A stretch of 64,000 nucleotides of DNA, taken from NCBI RefSeq assembly GCF_001717585.1, contig NZ_CP017042.1, positions 1,015,001-1,079,000 of the forward strand. Reading direction: 5' to 3'. How positions within the stretch are numbered: the stretch's first letter is position 1; each line of letters begins with the position of its first letter. Source of the stretch: Selenomonas sp. oral taxon 920 (lineage in GTDB: Bacteria > Bacillota > Negativicutes > Selenomonadales > Selenomonadaceae). Under the pieces are notes generated by a model. That model made no database searches and had not been told where the DNA came from. It saw nothing but the letters and a program-made list of their open reading frames with translations. The position numbers were made by a program, and so were the translations under genes. Of this stretch, positions 36,862 to 46,269 are shown piece after piece.

Positions 36862-36957
36862 CGTTTTTTTTCAAAGCCCTCTTTTTTTTAGAACGTATAT
36901 ATGCTATGATAAATATGGCTATGTGTGTACGAAAAAATCCTGTCAGGGGGTATTAGT

Positions 36958-37572
36958 GTGAAGAAGACCAGAATATCCACACGGCGTCAATCCGAAATCT
37001 TGCAGTATATCAAAGACTTTCTGGTGGAGAAGGGCTACCCGCCCTCTGTACGTGAGATTGGAACGGCGGTCGGATTGAAGTCGAGCTCAACGGTACATCG
37101 CTATCTCGCCATGCTCGAGGAGAATGGTGCGATTCGTCGCGATGCGACAAAACCGCGTGCGATCGACATCATGGGTGAGAATCCGTGGGGACGCACGATT
37201 CCTGTGCCGCTTGTCGGGACAGTGACGGCAGGCGAGCCGATTTTAGCGGAGCAGAATGTGGAGGAGGTGTTTTCCTTCCCGCGCGGGTTGATCGGCACGT
37301 CAGAGGACGTATTTATGCTGCGCATCCAGGGAGACAGCATGATTAACGTTGGCATCTTTGATCGAGATTTTGTGCTTGTGCGGCAGCAGCCGACGGCAAA
37401 CGACGGCGATATTGTCGTGGCACTCGTTGACGGTGAGTCGGCGACAGTGAAGCGATTCTTCCGCGAGAAAACCTGCATACGCCTTCAGCCGGAGAACGAT
37501 TCGATGGAGCCGTTCTACGAGACGGATGTTCAGATCCTCGGCAAGGTCATCGGCCTTTATCGTCATATCTGA
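36958..37572 (+). CDS. lexA: LexA repressor
   Basis: SOS repressor and self-cleaving serine peptidase, 204 residues. The N-terminal winged helix ([14 protein letters not shown], then [14 protein letters not shown]) is followed by the cleavage site Ala-Gly in TVTAGEP (near 88-94), catalytic serine in GDSMINVG (near 127) and lysine in ATVKRFF (near 164). GTG 36958 was chosen with CAGGGGG 7 bases upstream; GTG 36925 would add 11 residues. I found no clear CGAAC-N4-GTTC box before the gene. A TATGAT -10 is at 36905. Confidence 0.95.
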   Translation: MKKTRISTRRQSEILQYIKDFLVEKGYPPSVREIGTAVGLKSSSTVHRYLAMLEENGAIRRDATKPRAIDIMGENPWGRTIPVPLVGTVTAGEPILAEQNVEEVFSFPRGLIGTSEDVFMLRIQGDSMINVGIFDRDFVLVRQQPTANDGDIVVALVDGESATVKRFFREKTCIRLQPENDSMEPFYETDVQILGKVIGLYRHI

Positions 37573-37573
37573 T

Positions 37574-37607
37574 ATTTATATTTTACATATGTAAAATATA
37601 AATTTTT
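37574..37607 (+). terminator. lexA terminator
   Basis: ATTTATATTTTAC (37574-37586), loop ATAT, perfect complement 37591-37603, then T. AT-only in most of the stem. Confidence 0.75.
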
Positions 37608-37745
37608 GCAGCGCCGCAGTGCTTCTCTAATCCATAGTGTGATTCCTTTGATACATTGGCATTCAATCATAGGGCATCCGCTATGGATTTTTAAGTTTCA
37701 AATTCCTGATAGCAACCTTGCTCTATAGCCAAATGCTGCAGGAGT

Positions 37746-38097
37746 GTGGGCATCAATGGACAGAGGGAAAAAGCCTATAAAACGCTTGTGGAAACGCACA
37801 GAAGCATTACAGGGCGCAGATCGGGGAAACTCCGTTTTTGGTATCGCTTGATGAGGTGTTTGGCGTTTGTGGAGAAATCAATCTCTATACCTATTGGCAG
37901 GGACGGGGATACTCTGAGAACACACCGAACATAAAGTATCTGCTGGTTGGACAGGACTGGGGCAATCCGTTTTCCACACCACTGGTCTTTCAGAATTGAA
38001 TCAGGAACAGTTAGATGGAGATCGGACTGTGGTATCCTATCTCCCTGTGATTGAGGATTTTATGAAGCTTGAGGGGACGCCTCTTGTCAATGAGTAA
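37746..38097 (+). pseudogene. remnant of a uracil-DNA-glycosylase-like gene
   Basis: A broken gene. An initial frame reads NGQREKAYKTLVETHRS, then after a shift near 37800 another frame reads HYRAQIGETPFLVSLDEVFGV (shown in part), then INLYTYWQGRG and KYLLVGQDWGNP before a stop at 37997-37999. The LVSLDEVF...CGEINLYTYW...LLVGQDWG pattern is that of UDG-superfamily proteins found in Firmicutes. The catalytic C-terminal part is missing; a further open stretch in a third frame ends at 38095-38097. The flanks from 37608 to 37745 hold only an inverted repeat AATCCATAG (37629)/CTATGGATT (37681). Confidence 0.5.
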
Positions 38098-38159
38098 ACC
38101 GGTGCGAGACGTTTTTTATTCAAAAACCGGTCAAGGACTTCCACGCGCTATGTGTTGAT

Positions 38160-38537
38160 ATGGAAGATCATGGGATGGTGGAGAATTTAAGCGTTCTTTT
38201 TGCCTATGTCACATTTTTGGAACAATGTGATTTGCTGACGTTCTCAACGGAATTGCAAAACGCATACGAATTTCTGTTGGAAGATGTGATGGGGCGCGGC
38301 CTGATTGCTATTACGATATCACTCACAATCAAAGGAGAGGTGCTGGCGTCCACGCCGTTGCATGGATTCCTTTTCAACATTTGTCCCCAAAGAGAAAACA
38401 TTTTCGTTTGGTATAGCATATTCAAAAAGTTTCCGAGATGGTTGTTTTATTTGAGGAAGAGCAGCGTGCAAAAAGCATGGTGCTCTCTTTTCATTTTCAG
38501 GGAAGGATGTTATAATAATTCTGTTTTTCTATTATGA
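38160..38537 (+). other. doubtful open frame in decayed region
   Basis: A 125-codon frame with no ribosome site and lower GC than its surroundings. Its end lies inside the cbiD promoter and start region. The first part (GMVENLSVLFAYVTFLEQCDL) looks protein-like but the last third is low quality. It may be another remnant of the same decayed locus. I do not recognise it and do not think it is expressed. Confidence 0.25.
38489..38517 (+). promoter_or_regulatory. cobalamin operon promoter
   Basis: TTTTCA (38489-38494), 17-bp spacer, consensus TATAAT (38512-38517), only 28 bases before cbiD. The leader is too short for a cobalamin riboswitch and no B12-box sequence is seen upstream. Confidence 0.6.
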
Positions 38538-38545
38538 GGAATTGT

Positions 38546-39655
38546 ATGGCAACGAAAGAATTGCGCAGCGGTTATACGACGGGGGCGTGCGCGGCTGCAG
38601 GGGTCAAGGCTGCGTTTCTCTTTATGGCAGGGGCGGATTGGAATACGATCGACCTGACTGCATTGGATGGAACGCCTTTGACGATTCCTGTGAAGTCTGT
38701 CACGGAGACGACGGATGGAATCTGCGCCGAGGTGGTGAAGTTCTCGGGAGACGATCCAGATATTACCAACGGCGTCTCCGTGTTCACAACGGTCGCGTTG
38801 CGTGATGGGAAAGGCATTGAGTTCTGTGCGGGCGAAGGTGTCGGTACGGTGACGAAGCGCGGCATGAGTCTTCCCGTCGGCGAGCCGTCGATCAATGAGG
38901 GACCGCGGACACTTATTCGCAATGTGGTCGAGGAGATGACAGGACGTGCCGATGTCGGTGCACGCGTGACGATCTCCATCCCCGCAGGCGTGGAACTTGC
39001 GAAGAAAACATTAAACCCTGTACTTGGCATCGAGGGCGGGATCTCCGTGATTGGGACGACGGGCGTGCTCCGTCCGATGTCGGAGGAGGCGTTCAAGGAT
39101 TCTCTTGTGCCGCAAATTGACGTTGCACTTGCGGCGGGCGAGCCAGTGCTCGTATTCGTACCCGGCAAGATCGGGGAGAAAATCGCGCTCTCGCTTGGCG
39201 TACCGCAGACAGCACTTATCGAGACAAGCAATTTCATCGGCTTCATGCTGGATCGTGCGGCAGAACGCGGCGCAGAAAAAATCCTCATCCTAGGGCATAC
39301 GGGGAAACTCGTAAAGATGGCGGCGGGTGTCTTTCATACACACAACCGCATTGCGGATGCACGACTTGAGACGCTTGCGGCCTATGCAGCTGCCGAGGGG
39401 CTTGTACAGAAGGATGTTCGTGCTGTCCTCGCAGCAAATACCACTGAGGATGCGATGGAGATTATCGCTGCCGCCGGCCTGATGGAACGCGTCTGTGTTG
39501 TGATTGCGGAGCGTGTGCACGTCCGTGCGGAGCGTTATCTCTTTGGCAAGGTTCAGGTCGGCGCACTGATGGTGAACTTTGCGGGGGATATTCTTGGTGC
39601 AGACGAACGAGCGCGTTCCTTTGCCCGCGCGTACGGATGGAGACTGGAATCGTGA
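38546..39655 (+). CDS. cbiD: cobalt-precorrin-5B C1-methyltransferase CbiD
   Basis: Methylates C1 of the contracted corrin ring in the anaerobic (early cobalt) cobalamin pathway. The 369-residue protein has LRSGYTTGACAAAGVKAA at its N terminus and the central VGTVTKRGMSLPVGEPSIN, both diagnostic of CbiD. ATG 38546 was chosen because GAGGAATT precedes it; ATG 38534 lies just upstream in frame. First gene of a 16-gene run with short gaps or overlaps, and its stop overlaps cbiE. Confidence 0.96.
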   Translation: MATKELRSGYTTGACAAAGVKAAFLFMAGADWNTIDLTALDGTPLTIPVKSVTETTDGICAEVVKFSGDDPDITNGVSVFTTVALRDGKGIEFCAGEGVGTVTKRGMSLPVGEPSINEGPRTLIRNVVEEMTGRADVGARVTISIPAGVELAKKTLNPVLGIEGGISVIGTTGVLRPMSEEAFKDSLVPQIDVALAAGEPVLVFVPGKIGEKIALSLGVPQTALIETSNFIGFMLDRAAERGAEKILILGHTGKLVKMAAGVFHTHNRIADARLETLAAYAAAEGLVQKDVRAVLAANTTEDAMEIIAAAGLMERVCVVIAERVHVRAERYLFGKVQVGALMVNFAGDILGADERARSFARAYGWRLES

Positions 39656-40293
39656 GTCATAAAATTATTATTGTTGGTATTGGACCAGGAGATCCTGCCT
39701 ATCTGTTGCCAAAAGCACGGAAAATAATAGAAGATGCGCGTATTCTTGTCGGGGGGAAACGTGCACTTGCGGATCATTCGCACAGTGGGGTGCGGGAGTG
39801 CGCCATCGGTGCAGATATCTCGGGCGTGCTTGACTTTATTAGGGATGCTCTTGCAGAGGACGATGTGGTGGTGATGGTCTCGGGCGATCCAGGCTACTAC
39901 TCCCTATTGGATGCTCTGCGGCGGACGTTTCCAGTGGATCAGATCGGCGTTGTGCCCGGCATCAGTTCTCTGCAGTTTGCGTTCGCACGACTTGCTCTGC
40001 CGTGGCACTCTGCACGCCTCCTCAGTTTTCACGGACGGGAGCCTCTAGAGGCGGAGCTCTTTCGTGCGCCCGATGCTATGCTTGGTATGTTGACGGATGG
40101 TCGGAACAACTCGCAGACGATTGCCGCACGGCTGCTTTCCCGTGGCTGGCATGAGAAGGACCGTATGTACGTCTGTACGCATCTTTCGTATAAAGATGAA
40201 GAAATTATTGAGACGACATTGGGCGCAGCAAAGGATGATGTAGGCATAGGGCACGGTGTCATCATTGTCTGTGCACATGAGGAGAATGTATGA
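39652..40293 (+). CDS. cbiE: cobalt-precorrin-7 C5-methyltransferase CbiE
   Basis: SAM-dependent tetrapyrrole methyltransferase that methylates C5. 213 residues with the family start IIIVGIGPGDPAYLLPKA and MVSGDPGYYSLL. In many organisms CbiE is fused to CbiT as CobL; here the two are separate genes overlapping by four bases. GTG 39652 overlaps the cbiD stop; ATG 39637 is an in-frame alternative. Confidence 0.94.
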   Translation: MSHKIIIVGIGPGDPAYLLPKARKIIEDARILVGGKRALADHSHSGVRECAIGADISGVLDFIRDALAEDDVVVMVSGDPGYYSLLDALRRTFPVDQIGVVPGISSLQFAFARLALPWHSARLLSFHGREPLEAELFRAPDAMLGMLTDGRNNSQTIAARLLSRGWHEKDRMYVCTHLSYKDEEIIETTLGAAKDDVGIGHGVIIVCAHEENV

Positions 40294-40865
40294 ATCTTGG
40301 AATAAAAGACGAGGCGTTTGTGCGCGGAAAGGTGCCGATGACAAAGGAGGAAGTTCGTATCCTCACACTTGTCAAAGCACAGATTGCGGCCGATGCTGTT
40401 ATCTATGATGTTGGGGCAGGAACTGGATCACTTTCGATTGAGGCTGCACGGCTCGCTCCTGCGGGACATGTGTACGCGATTGAGAAGAATCCCGAAGGAA
40501 TCAGTTTGATCACGGAGAATGCAAAGCATTTCGGTGTAGAGAATATGACTGTCGTAGAGGGGACTGCTCCTGCGGCAATGGAGGGACTTCCCGCGCTTGA
40601 TGTGGCCCTGATCGGCGGCAGCGGACGGAATCTCGCGGATATTCTCGATATCATCGGAGAGCGTCTGCGTCCCGCCGGGCGCATTGTGATAAATGCGATC
40701 ACCATGCAGACGGTTGCCGCCTGTCTGGATTATTTTCATATACACGCGGAACACTATACATACGAGGCGATACAGGTACAGATCAGTCGGCTTGAGCGCA
40801 TTGGTCCATATGATATGGCAAAAGCGCTCAATCCTATTTACATTATCACTGCCCAGAGAAAGTGA
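40290..40865 (+). CDS. cbiT: cobalt-precorrin-6B C15-methyltransferase (decarboxylating) CbiT
   Basis: Methylates C15 and removes the acetate carboxyl on ring C. 191 residues with a Rossmann methyltransferase core, VYDVGAGTGSLSIEAARLAP, preceded by the CbiT signature VPMTKEEVR. It starts on the cbiE stop codon. The product acts with CbiE, equalling the two halves of CobL. Confidence 0.95.
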   Translation: MNLGIKDEAFVRGKVPMTKEEVRILTLVKAQIAADAVIYDVGAGTGSLSIEAARLAPAGHVYAIEKNPEGISLITENAKHFGVENMTVVEGTAPAAMEGLPALDVALIGGSGRNLADILDIIGERLRPAGRIVINAITMQTVAACLDYFHIHAEHYTYEAIQVQISRLERIGPYDMAKALNPIYIITAQRK

Positions 40866-40874
40866 GGGATATAT

Positions 40875-41630
40875 ATGATTCATATTGTAGGCGCGGGTCC
40901 CGGTGATCCCGAACTTATCACGGTGAAGGGGGCGCGCTATCTTGCGGAGGCGGATGTTGTCATCTATGCGGGTTCGCTTGTCAATCCTTCTCTGCTCGAT
41001 TTCTGCAGGGAGGATGCGGAGATTCACAACTCGGCACATATGACGCTCGATGAGGTAGTGGAGGTGATTGCGCGTGCGGAGACGGCGGGCAAGGTGACCG
41101 TACGCCTGCATACGGGCGATCCTGCGATCTACGGTGCAATTCAGGAACAGATGGACACATGGGAGAAGCGCGGCTTCGAATATGATGTCGTGCCCGGTGT
41201 CAGCTCATTTCTTGGGACGGCGGCAGCACTCAGGCAGGAGTATACGCTGCCTGGCATCTCTCAGACGGTCATCATCACGCGCAACGAGGGGCGGACTCCT
41301 GTACCGGAGCGTGAGAAGCTGCGTAGCCTCGCCGCACATCATGCGACCATGTGTATCTTCCTCTCGATTGCAATGATTGAGGAGGTTGTGGCAGAACTCG
41401 TTGCGGGCGGCTATGAGGAGACAACGCCAATCGCTATTGTCCAGCGTGCCACATGGCCGGAACAAAAGATCCTGCGCAGTACACTTGCGTCCATTGCGGA
41501 GCAGGTGAAGGAAGAGGAAATCGACCGCACAGCAATGATTGTGGTTGGGGACTGCCTCGATACGGAATATGATCTCTCCAAGCTCTACGCGCCCGGATTT
41601 TCACATATGTTCCGGGATGCAAAGTCGTGA
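40875..41630 (+). CDS. cbiF: cobalt-precorrin-4 C11-methyltransferase CbiF
   Basis: SAM-dependent methyltransferase acting on C11. 251 residues with IHIVGAGPGDPELITVKGAR at the N terminus, YAGSLVNPSLL and RLHTGDPAIYGA, the typical CbiF/CobM pattern. Nine bases follow cbiT and contain a ribosome site (GAGGGATAT). Its stop overlaps cbiG. Confidence 0.96.
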   Translation: MIHIVGAGPGDPELITVKGARYLAEADVVIYAGSLVNPSLLDFCREDAEIHNSAHMTLDEVVEVIARAETAGKVTVRLHTGDPAIYGAIQEQMDTWEKRGFEYDVVPGVSSFLGTAAALRQEYTLPGISQTVIITRNEGRTPVPEREKLRSLAAHHATMCIFLSIAMIEEVVAELVAGGYEETTPIAIVQRATWPEQKILRSTLASIAEQVKEEEIDRTAMIVVGDCLDTEYDLSKLYAPGFSHMFRDAKS

Positions 41631-42715
41631 GGACGGCTCTTTTTGCACTGACCCTAGGTGGAGCGGGACTTGCTGTGCGTCTCTCTGACGCCTTGGAGGG
41701 CGGTGGAACGATTTATCTGCCAAAACGCCTGTTCGGCAATATACCGAATGAGTACGAGACTGTATATTTCTCGCATCTGGCGGATGTCATAAAGACAGCA
41801 TTTGCTCGCTATGATGCACTCATCTGCGTAATGGCGACGGGCATCGTTGTGCGCATGCTTGCACCCTATGTGGAGAGCAAACTATACGATCCTGCAGTGC
41901 TTGTCTTTGATGAGGCTGGGCGGCATGGCATCAGTCTGCTCTCCGGTCATATCGGCGGCGCGAACGAACTCACGCGGAAACTCTGTGCGGCAGTGGGAGC
42001 CGATCCCGTCATCACGACGGCGACGGATGTGACCGGTGTACTTGCACCAGATGCACTCGCGGCAAAATTGGCGCTGCGCCCCGTTCTGAAGTCCTCGATA
42101 CAGGTGCTCAATACGGCGCTGCTCGAAGGAAAAGAAATTGTATACTTGATTGACGCAGCTCTTCCGCAGGCATCGTTTTATGAACATCGTTTGCGCGCAG
42201 AGGAGATACAACCGCAGCTTTTTTGCGAGGGTACACCGCCCGTGGGTGGGGATGAATACCGTGTCATCATTATACGCACAGAAGCTGTTCCGAACGAACA
42301 AGAACCTCGTACGTTGTATCTTGTGCCGCGCCGCTTGATTGCAGGCGTTGGCTGCCGTGCAGGCGTAACCGAGGCGAAGATTCTGTCCGCGCTTACAGAG
42401 GCGTGCGCTATGATTGGCCGCGCGCCGTCCGCCATTGACCTCTTTGCGAGTACAACGGCCAAGAGCGAGGAGGAAGGGCTGCTTACTGCGGCAGCGACTC
42501 TTGGACGGGAGATCCGATTCTATCCGAACGAGGAGCTCGCAGAAATGATTGAACGATACGGACTTACAGAGTCTGATTTTGTCCGCCGGACGATCGGCAT
42601 CGGAAATGTATCCGAGGCGGCGGCCCTTTGTGCGGCAGGAAAAGCAGGAGGGCGCATGGCGCTCGGCAAAACAATATTTGGGAAAGTGACGGTGGCACTC
42701 CTATGGGAAAAATAA
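41627..42715 (+). CDS. cbiG: cobalt-precorrin-5A hydrolase CbiG
   Basis: Opens the ring lactone and releases acetaldehyde from cobalt-precorrin-5A. 362 residues with an N-terminal domain (VMATGIVVRMLAPYVESK, SLLSGHIGGANELTR), a middle domain, and the C-terminal CbiG domain with AGVGCRAGVTEAKIL and FASTTAKSEEEGLL. GTG 41627 overlaps the cbiF stop. It overlaps cbiH by 13 bases. Confidence 0.95.
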   Translation: MRTALFALTLGGAGLAVRLSDALEGGGTIYLPKRLFGNIPNEYETVYFSHLADVIKTAFARYDALICVMATGIVVRMLAPYVESKLYDPAVLVFDEAGRHGISLLSGHIGGANELTRKLCAAVGADPVITTATDVTGVLAPDALAAKLALRPVLKSSIQVLNTALLEGKEIVYLIDAALPQASFYEHRLRAEEIQPQLFCEGTPPVGGDEYRVIIIRTEAVPNEQEPRTLYLVPRRLIAGVGCRAGVTEAKILSALTEACAMIGRAPSAIDLFASTTAKSEEEGLLTAAATLGREIRFYPNEELAEMIERYGLTESDFVRRTIGIGNVSEAAALCAAGKAGGRMALGKTIFGKVTVALLWEK

Positions 42716-43458
42716 GTGTTGTGGGCATTGGTCCCGGCAGCCTGGATGATATGACGTATCGCGCACGGCGCGCCATCGAAGAGGCAACCGCTGTTGTCGG
42801 CTATAAACGCTATGTGGAGCTGATCGCAGAGCTGGTCGATGGGAAAAAGGTGCTCGATACGGGCATGACGCAAGAGATCGAACGTTGCCGCGCGGCGCTC
42901 CAAGAGGCATCTGTGGGGGAGACGGTGGTTGTCATCTCAAGCGGTGATGCCGGTATCTATGGGATGGCAGGACTTGTTCTCGAACTGCTTGTGAAGATGG
43001 ACAAGACAGAGCGTCCGGAGTTCGGCGGGGTCATTCCCGGCGTTTCTGCGATGAGTGCAGCAGCGGGGCTTCTTGGCGCGCCTATCATGCACGATTTTGT
43101 CGTTATCAGCCTCTCAGATCTGCTCACGCCGTGGGAGGTTATTCATGAGCGTGCCGAACTTGCCGCAAAGGGCGATTTTGTGACGGCACTCTACAATCCT
43201 CGCAGCAATAAGCGTGTGGGACAGATCAAAGCTGTGCAGGAGACCTTCCTGCACTATCGCTCGCCGGAGACTCCTGTTGGTATTGTGACGGGGGCAAGCC
43301 GTGCGAATGAGTCGACACAGATCTCGACGCTCGGTGACTTTACGAAGGAGGACATCAATATGTTCTCTCTCGTTATTATCGGCAACTCCAAGACACGTCA
43401 GGTTGGCGACTGGATGATTACTCCGCGCGGCTATCAGAAGCGGGAGCCGGGACTTTGA
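42703..43458 (+). CDS. cbiH: cobalt-factor III/precorrin-3B C17-methyltransferase CbiH
   Basis: Methylates C17 and contracts the ring. 251 residues with ISVVGIGPGSLDDMTYRARR, VVGYKRYVELI and VISSGDAGIYGMAGL. In the anaerobic pathway this step follows CbiL, whose gene is not in the window. ATG 42703 lies inside the cbiG 3' end; upstream in-frame codons would add an unrelated basic extension. Its stop overlaps the TTG start of cbiJ. Confidence 0.95.
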   Translation: MGKISVVGIGPGSLDDMTYRARRAIEEATAVVGYKRYVELIAELVDGKKVLDTGMTQEIERCRAALQEASVGETVVVISSGDAGIYGMAGLVLELLVKMDKTERPEFGGVIPGVSAMSAAAGLLGAPIMHDFVVISLSDLLTPWEVIHERAELAAKGDFVTALYNPRSNKRVGQIKAVQETFLHYRSPETPVGIVTGASRANESTQISTLGDFTKEDINMFSLVIIGNSKTRQVGDWMITPRGYQKREPGL

Positions 43459-44237
43459 TATTCACGGCAGCAGGTACGCAGGACGGGCGTGAAATTGTGC
43501 GCCGCCTCTGTGCAGTTGGCTATGATGTCACTGCATCGGTGGTCAGCTCTTACGGGCAGCAGCTTCTTGCGGAGCAGCTGGAAAAAGGCAGCGGGCGACT
43601 CATTATCAATGATACACCGCTTGATGAGGAGGGCCTGTGTACCTTTTTCAAGGAGCACGGCATTTGTGTCTTTGTGGATGCGACCCATCCATATGCGGTC
43701 AATGTGTCGCGCAACGCGATGGCGGCATGTGCGGCAGCGGGGATTCCATACATTCGCTTTGAACGCGATCTTACGGATATTTCGTATGAGAATGTGCATC
43801 TCGTGCATTCTTACGAGGATGCGGCAGAGATCGCTGCACGCTTTGGGAAGAATGTATTTTTGACGACGGGCAGCCGCAATCTGGAACGCTTTGTGAAGGC
43901 GAAGCCGCTTGCGGGCTGTACGCTGATTGCGCGTGTCCTGCCGACGGCGGACGTGATCGCCCTCTGTGAGGAACTTGGTTTGACACCGGCGCAGATCATT
44001 GCAATGCAGGGGCCGTTTTCGCGCGAACTGAACCGCACCATGTATGAGAAGTACAAGGCGGACGTCGTTGTCACAAAGAATAGTGGAACAATCGGCGGAA
44101 CGGATGCGAAATTTCAGGCAGCGGCCGACTTGGGGCTGCCCGTTGTCGTCATTGATCGCCCCGTGCTGAATTACCCGCATTTGGCACATACATATGAAGA
44201 AGTGAAGGCATTTGTCGATTCGATGAACGAATCGTAG
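43455..44237 (+). CDS. cbiJ: cobalt-precorrin-6A reductase CbiJ
   Basis: NADH-dependent reduction of the macrocycle. 260 residues starting IFTAAGTQDGREIVRRL, with FVDATHPYAVNVSRNA and VTKNSGTIGGTDAKFQAA, typical of CobK/CbiJ. The start codon is TTG 43455, overlapping the cbiH stop, since no ATG or GTG gives the conserved N terminus. Fourteen bases separate it from cbiC. Confidence 0.94.
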   Translation: MIFTAAGTQDGREIVRRLCAVGYDVTASVVSSYGQQLLAEQLEKGSGRLIINDTPLDEEGLCTFFKEHGICVFVDATHPYAVNVSRNAMAACAAAGIPYIRFERDLTDISYENVHLVHSYEDAAEIAARFGKNVFLTTGSRNLERFVKAKPLAGCTLIARVLPTADVIALCEELGLTPAQIIAMQGPFSRELNRTMYEKYKADVVVTKNSGTIGGTDAKFQAAADLGLPVVVIDRPVLNYPHLAHTYEEVKAFVDSMNES

Positions 44238-44251
44238 AAATAGGAGTTTTT

Positions 44252-44887
44252 ATGGATTTCATCAAGGAACCGATGGCGATTGAAAACCGCAGTATGGAGC
44301 TGATTGCGCCTCATCTGGAGGGGCTTGGACTCGACGAGCGCGCGACGAAGGTCTATTCGCGTCTGATTCACGCGTCGGGGGATGTTGGCTACGCTCCGAT
44401 CACGCGCATGCATCCTGAGGCGATCGACTGCGCCATTGCGGCACTGAAGAGCGGCGCGCATATCTACACCGATGTTGAGATGGTGCGCACGGGAATCAAC
44501 AAGAAGAAACTCGCCTCCTTCGGCGGCGAGGTGCACTGTCTGATTGCCGATCCAGATATCGCTGCGCGTGCAAAGGTCGAGGGCATAACGCGTTCAATGA
44601 TTGCTATGCGTCAGTTTGGCAAGGATCTCAACGGCAGCATTGTCGCCATTGGCAATGCGCCCACAGCACTCTTTGAGGTACTGCACCTCGTACGTGAGGA
44701 GGGCATTCGTCCCGCCTGCATCGTTGGTATTCCTGTTGGCTTCGTGGGAGCTGCTGAGTCCAAGGCGGAACTTGCGGAAAACGGCCTTGTTCCTTACATC
44801 ACCGTCGAGGGGACGAAGGGCGGAAGCCCAATTGCGGCGGCGGCGATCAATGCACTTATGTATCTCATCGACAATACGCGCCCCTAA
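44252..44887 (+). CDS. cbiC: cobalt-precorrin-8 methylmutase CbiC
   Basis: Moves the C11 methyl to C12, giving cobyrinate. 211 residues with IENRSMELIAPHLEG, SRLIHASGDVGYAP containing the catalytic histidine (near residue 43), and GVPVGFVGAAESK-like IVGIPVGFVGAAESK near 155. ATG 44252 has TAGGAG upstream. Length is normal. Confidence 0.96.
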   Translation: MDFIKEPMAIENRSMELIAPHLEGLGLDERATKVYSRLIHASGDVGYAPITRMHPEAIDCAIAALKSGAHIYTDVEMVRTGINKKKLASFGGEVHCLIADPDIAARAKVEGITRSMIAMRQFGKDLNGSIVAIGNAPTALFEVLHLVREEGIRPACIVGIPVGFVGAAESKAELAENGLVPYITVEGTKGGSPIAAAAINALMYLIDNTRP

Positions 44888-44901
44888 GGAGAGATCAGTT
44901 C

Positions 44902-46269
44902 ATGCAGTGGAATATTCCGCGCATTGTAATTGCAGCAACCCAGTCGGGCGGCGGCAAGACAACACTTGTCACGGGGCTCTTGGCGGCACTGCGGGCACGT
45001 GGTCTAACAGCGCAGTCGTTCAAGGTGGGGCCGGACTATATTGATCTCGGTTACCATCGCATGGCAAGCGGCCGCACGGGGCATAATCTGGATACATGGC
45101 TCGTACCCGAGGTGCGGCTGACGGAGATCTTTGCGCGCGAATGTGCAGGCGCCGATATTGCCGTTATTGAGGGCGTTATGGGACTCTATGACGGCGGGCA
45201 GCGCGGCATCAGTTCGACTGCCGCAATTGCAAAGGCGCTGGATGCTCCCGTCCTCCTTGTCATAGATGCGAAATCTGTCGGCGCATCGGCGGCGGCGACG
45301 GCGTTGGGCTTTCGTTCCTATGATTCACAGCTGAATCTTGCGGGTGTGCTCCTCAACCGTCTCGGCAGCAAGACGCATGAAGAGATGATCCGTAAGGCGA
45401 TGACGGACATCCATATACCTGTATACGGTGCACTCCGCCGTGACTCTGCCCTTACTTTGCCGGAGCGTCACCTTGGACTCACGCCTGTCGAGGAACATGA
45501 GGCAGCGGCGGTGATTTCTGCGCTGGGTGAACGCGTGAAGGCCGGGCTTGCTCTGGACGAGATTTTGCGCCTTGCTCATTCTGCTGCACCCTTGATGATC
45601 GCGGAGGGCAGGAGCGTGGAGAAATCCGTTCATGTACGTATCGGTGTGGCACGCGACGAGGCGTTCTCCTTTTACTATGCAGCAAGTCTTGCACAGCTCG
45701 AGGAGTACGGTGCGGAGATCGTGGAGTTCAGTCCGCTGCATGATGAGAGACTGCCCGATGTGGACGGCATCATCATCGGCGGCGGATTCCCCGAGATGTT
45801 TGCGGAGCAGCTTGCCGAAAATTCTTCCATGCGCAGCTCTATTCGCCGTGCGGCAGAGGAGGGGATGCCCATCTATGCAGAGTGCGGCGGCTATATGTAT
45901 CTGATGCGCTCACTCGTTGACTTCGATAAAGCAGAACATGAGATGACAGACATATTTCCCATGCGTGCACGCATGACAGAGAAGCTGCAGATGGTCGGTT
46001 ATGTGGAGGCGGAGCAGACGGCAGATACTGTCCTCGGCCCTGCGGGTCTCCTTCTGCATGGGCATGAGTTCCATTTCTCTGTGGAGGAGGCAGATGATAT
46101 GTCCGAGATGGTACGGCCGTTCACATTTACGAAGCTGCGCAATAACGTCCAATATTTGGCAGGATGTAGCTATAAAAATGTGCTTGGGAGCTATCTTCAT
46201 CTGCACTTTGCAGGCTGTCAGACAGCAGCAGAACACTTTGTGGAGGCGTGTCTGAGATGGGGCGGATAG
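44902..46269 (+). CDS. cbiA: cobyrinate a,c-diamide synthase CbiA
   Basis: ATP- and glutamine-dependent amidation of the a and c side chains. 455 residues: an N-terminal P-loop domain (ATQSGGGKTTLVTGL, near residues 11-25; KVGPDYIDLGYH) and a C-terminal type I glutamine amidotransferase domain with nucleophile cysteine in IYAECGGYMYL (near 330). AAGGAGAG precedes ATG 44902. It overlaps cobU by 13 bases. Confidence 0.96.
   Translation: MQWNIPRIVIAATQSGGGKTTLVTGLLAALRARGLTAQSFKVGPDYIDLGYHRMASGRTGHNLDTWLVPEVRLTEIFARECAGADIAVIEGVMGLYDGGQRGISSTAAIAKALDAPVLLVIDAKSVGASAAATALGFRSYDSQLNLAGVLLNRLGSKTHEEMIRKAMTDIHIPVYGALRRDSALTLPERHLGLTPVEEHEAAAVISALGERVKAGLALDEILRLAHSAAPLMIAEGRSVEKSVHVRIGVARDEAFSFYYAASLAQLEEYGAEIVEFSPLHDERLPDVDGIIIGGGFPEMFAEQLAENSSMRSSIRRAAEEGMPIYAECGGYMYLMRSLVDFDKAEHEMTDIFPMRARMTEKLQMVGYVEAEQTADTVLGPAGLLLHGHEFHFSVEEADDMSEMVRPFTFTKLRNNVQYLAGCSYKNVLGSYLHLHFAGCQTAAEHFVEACLRWGG

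Noticed and set aside
36862-36957. Possible LexA (SOS) box upstream of lexA
   Set aside because: A GAAC occurs near 36891, but no GTTC partner at the right spacing is present, so I cannot support an operator.
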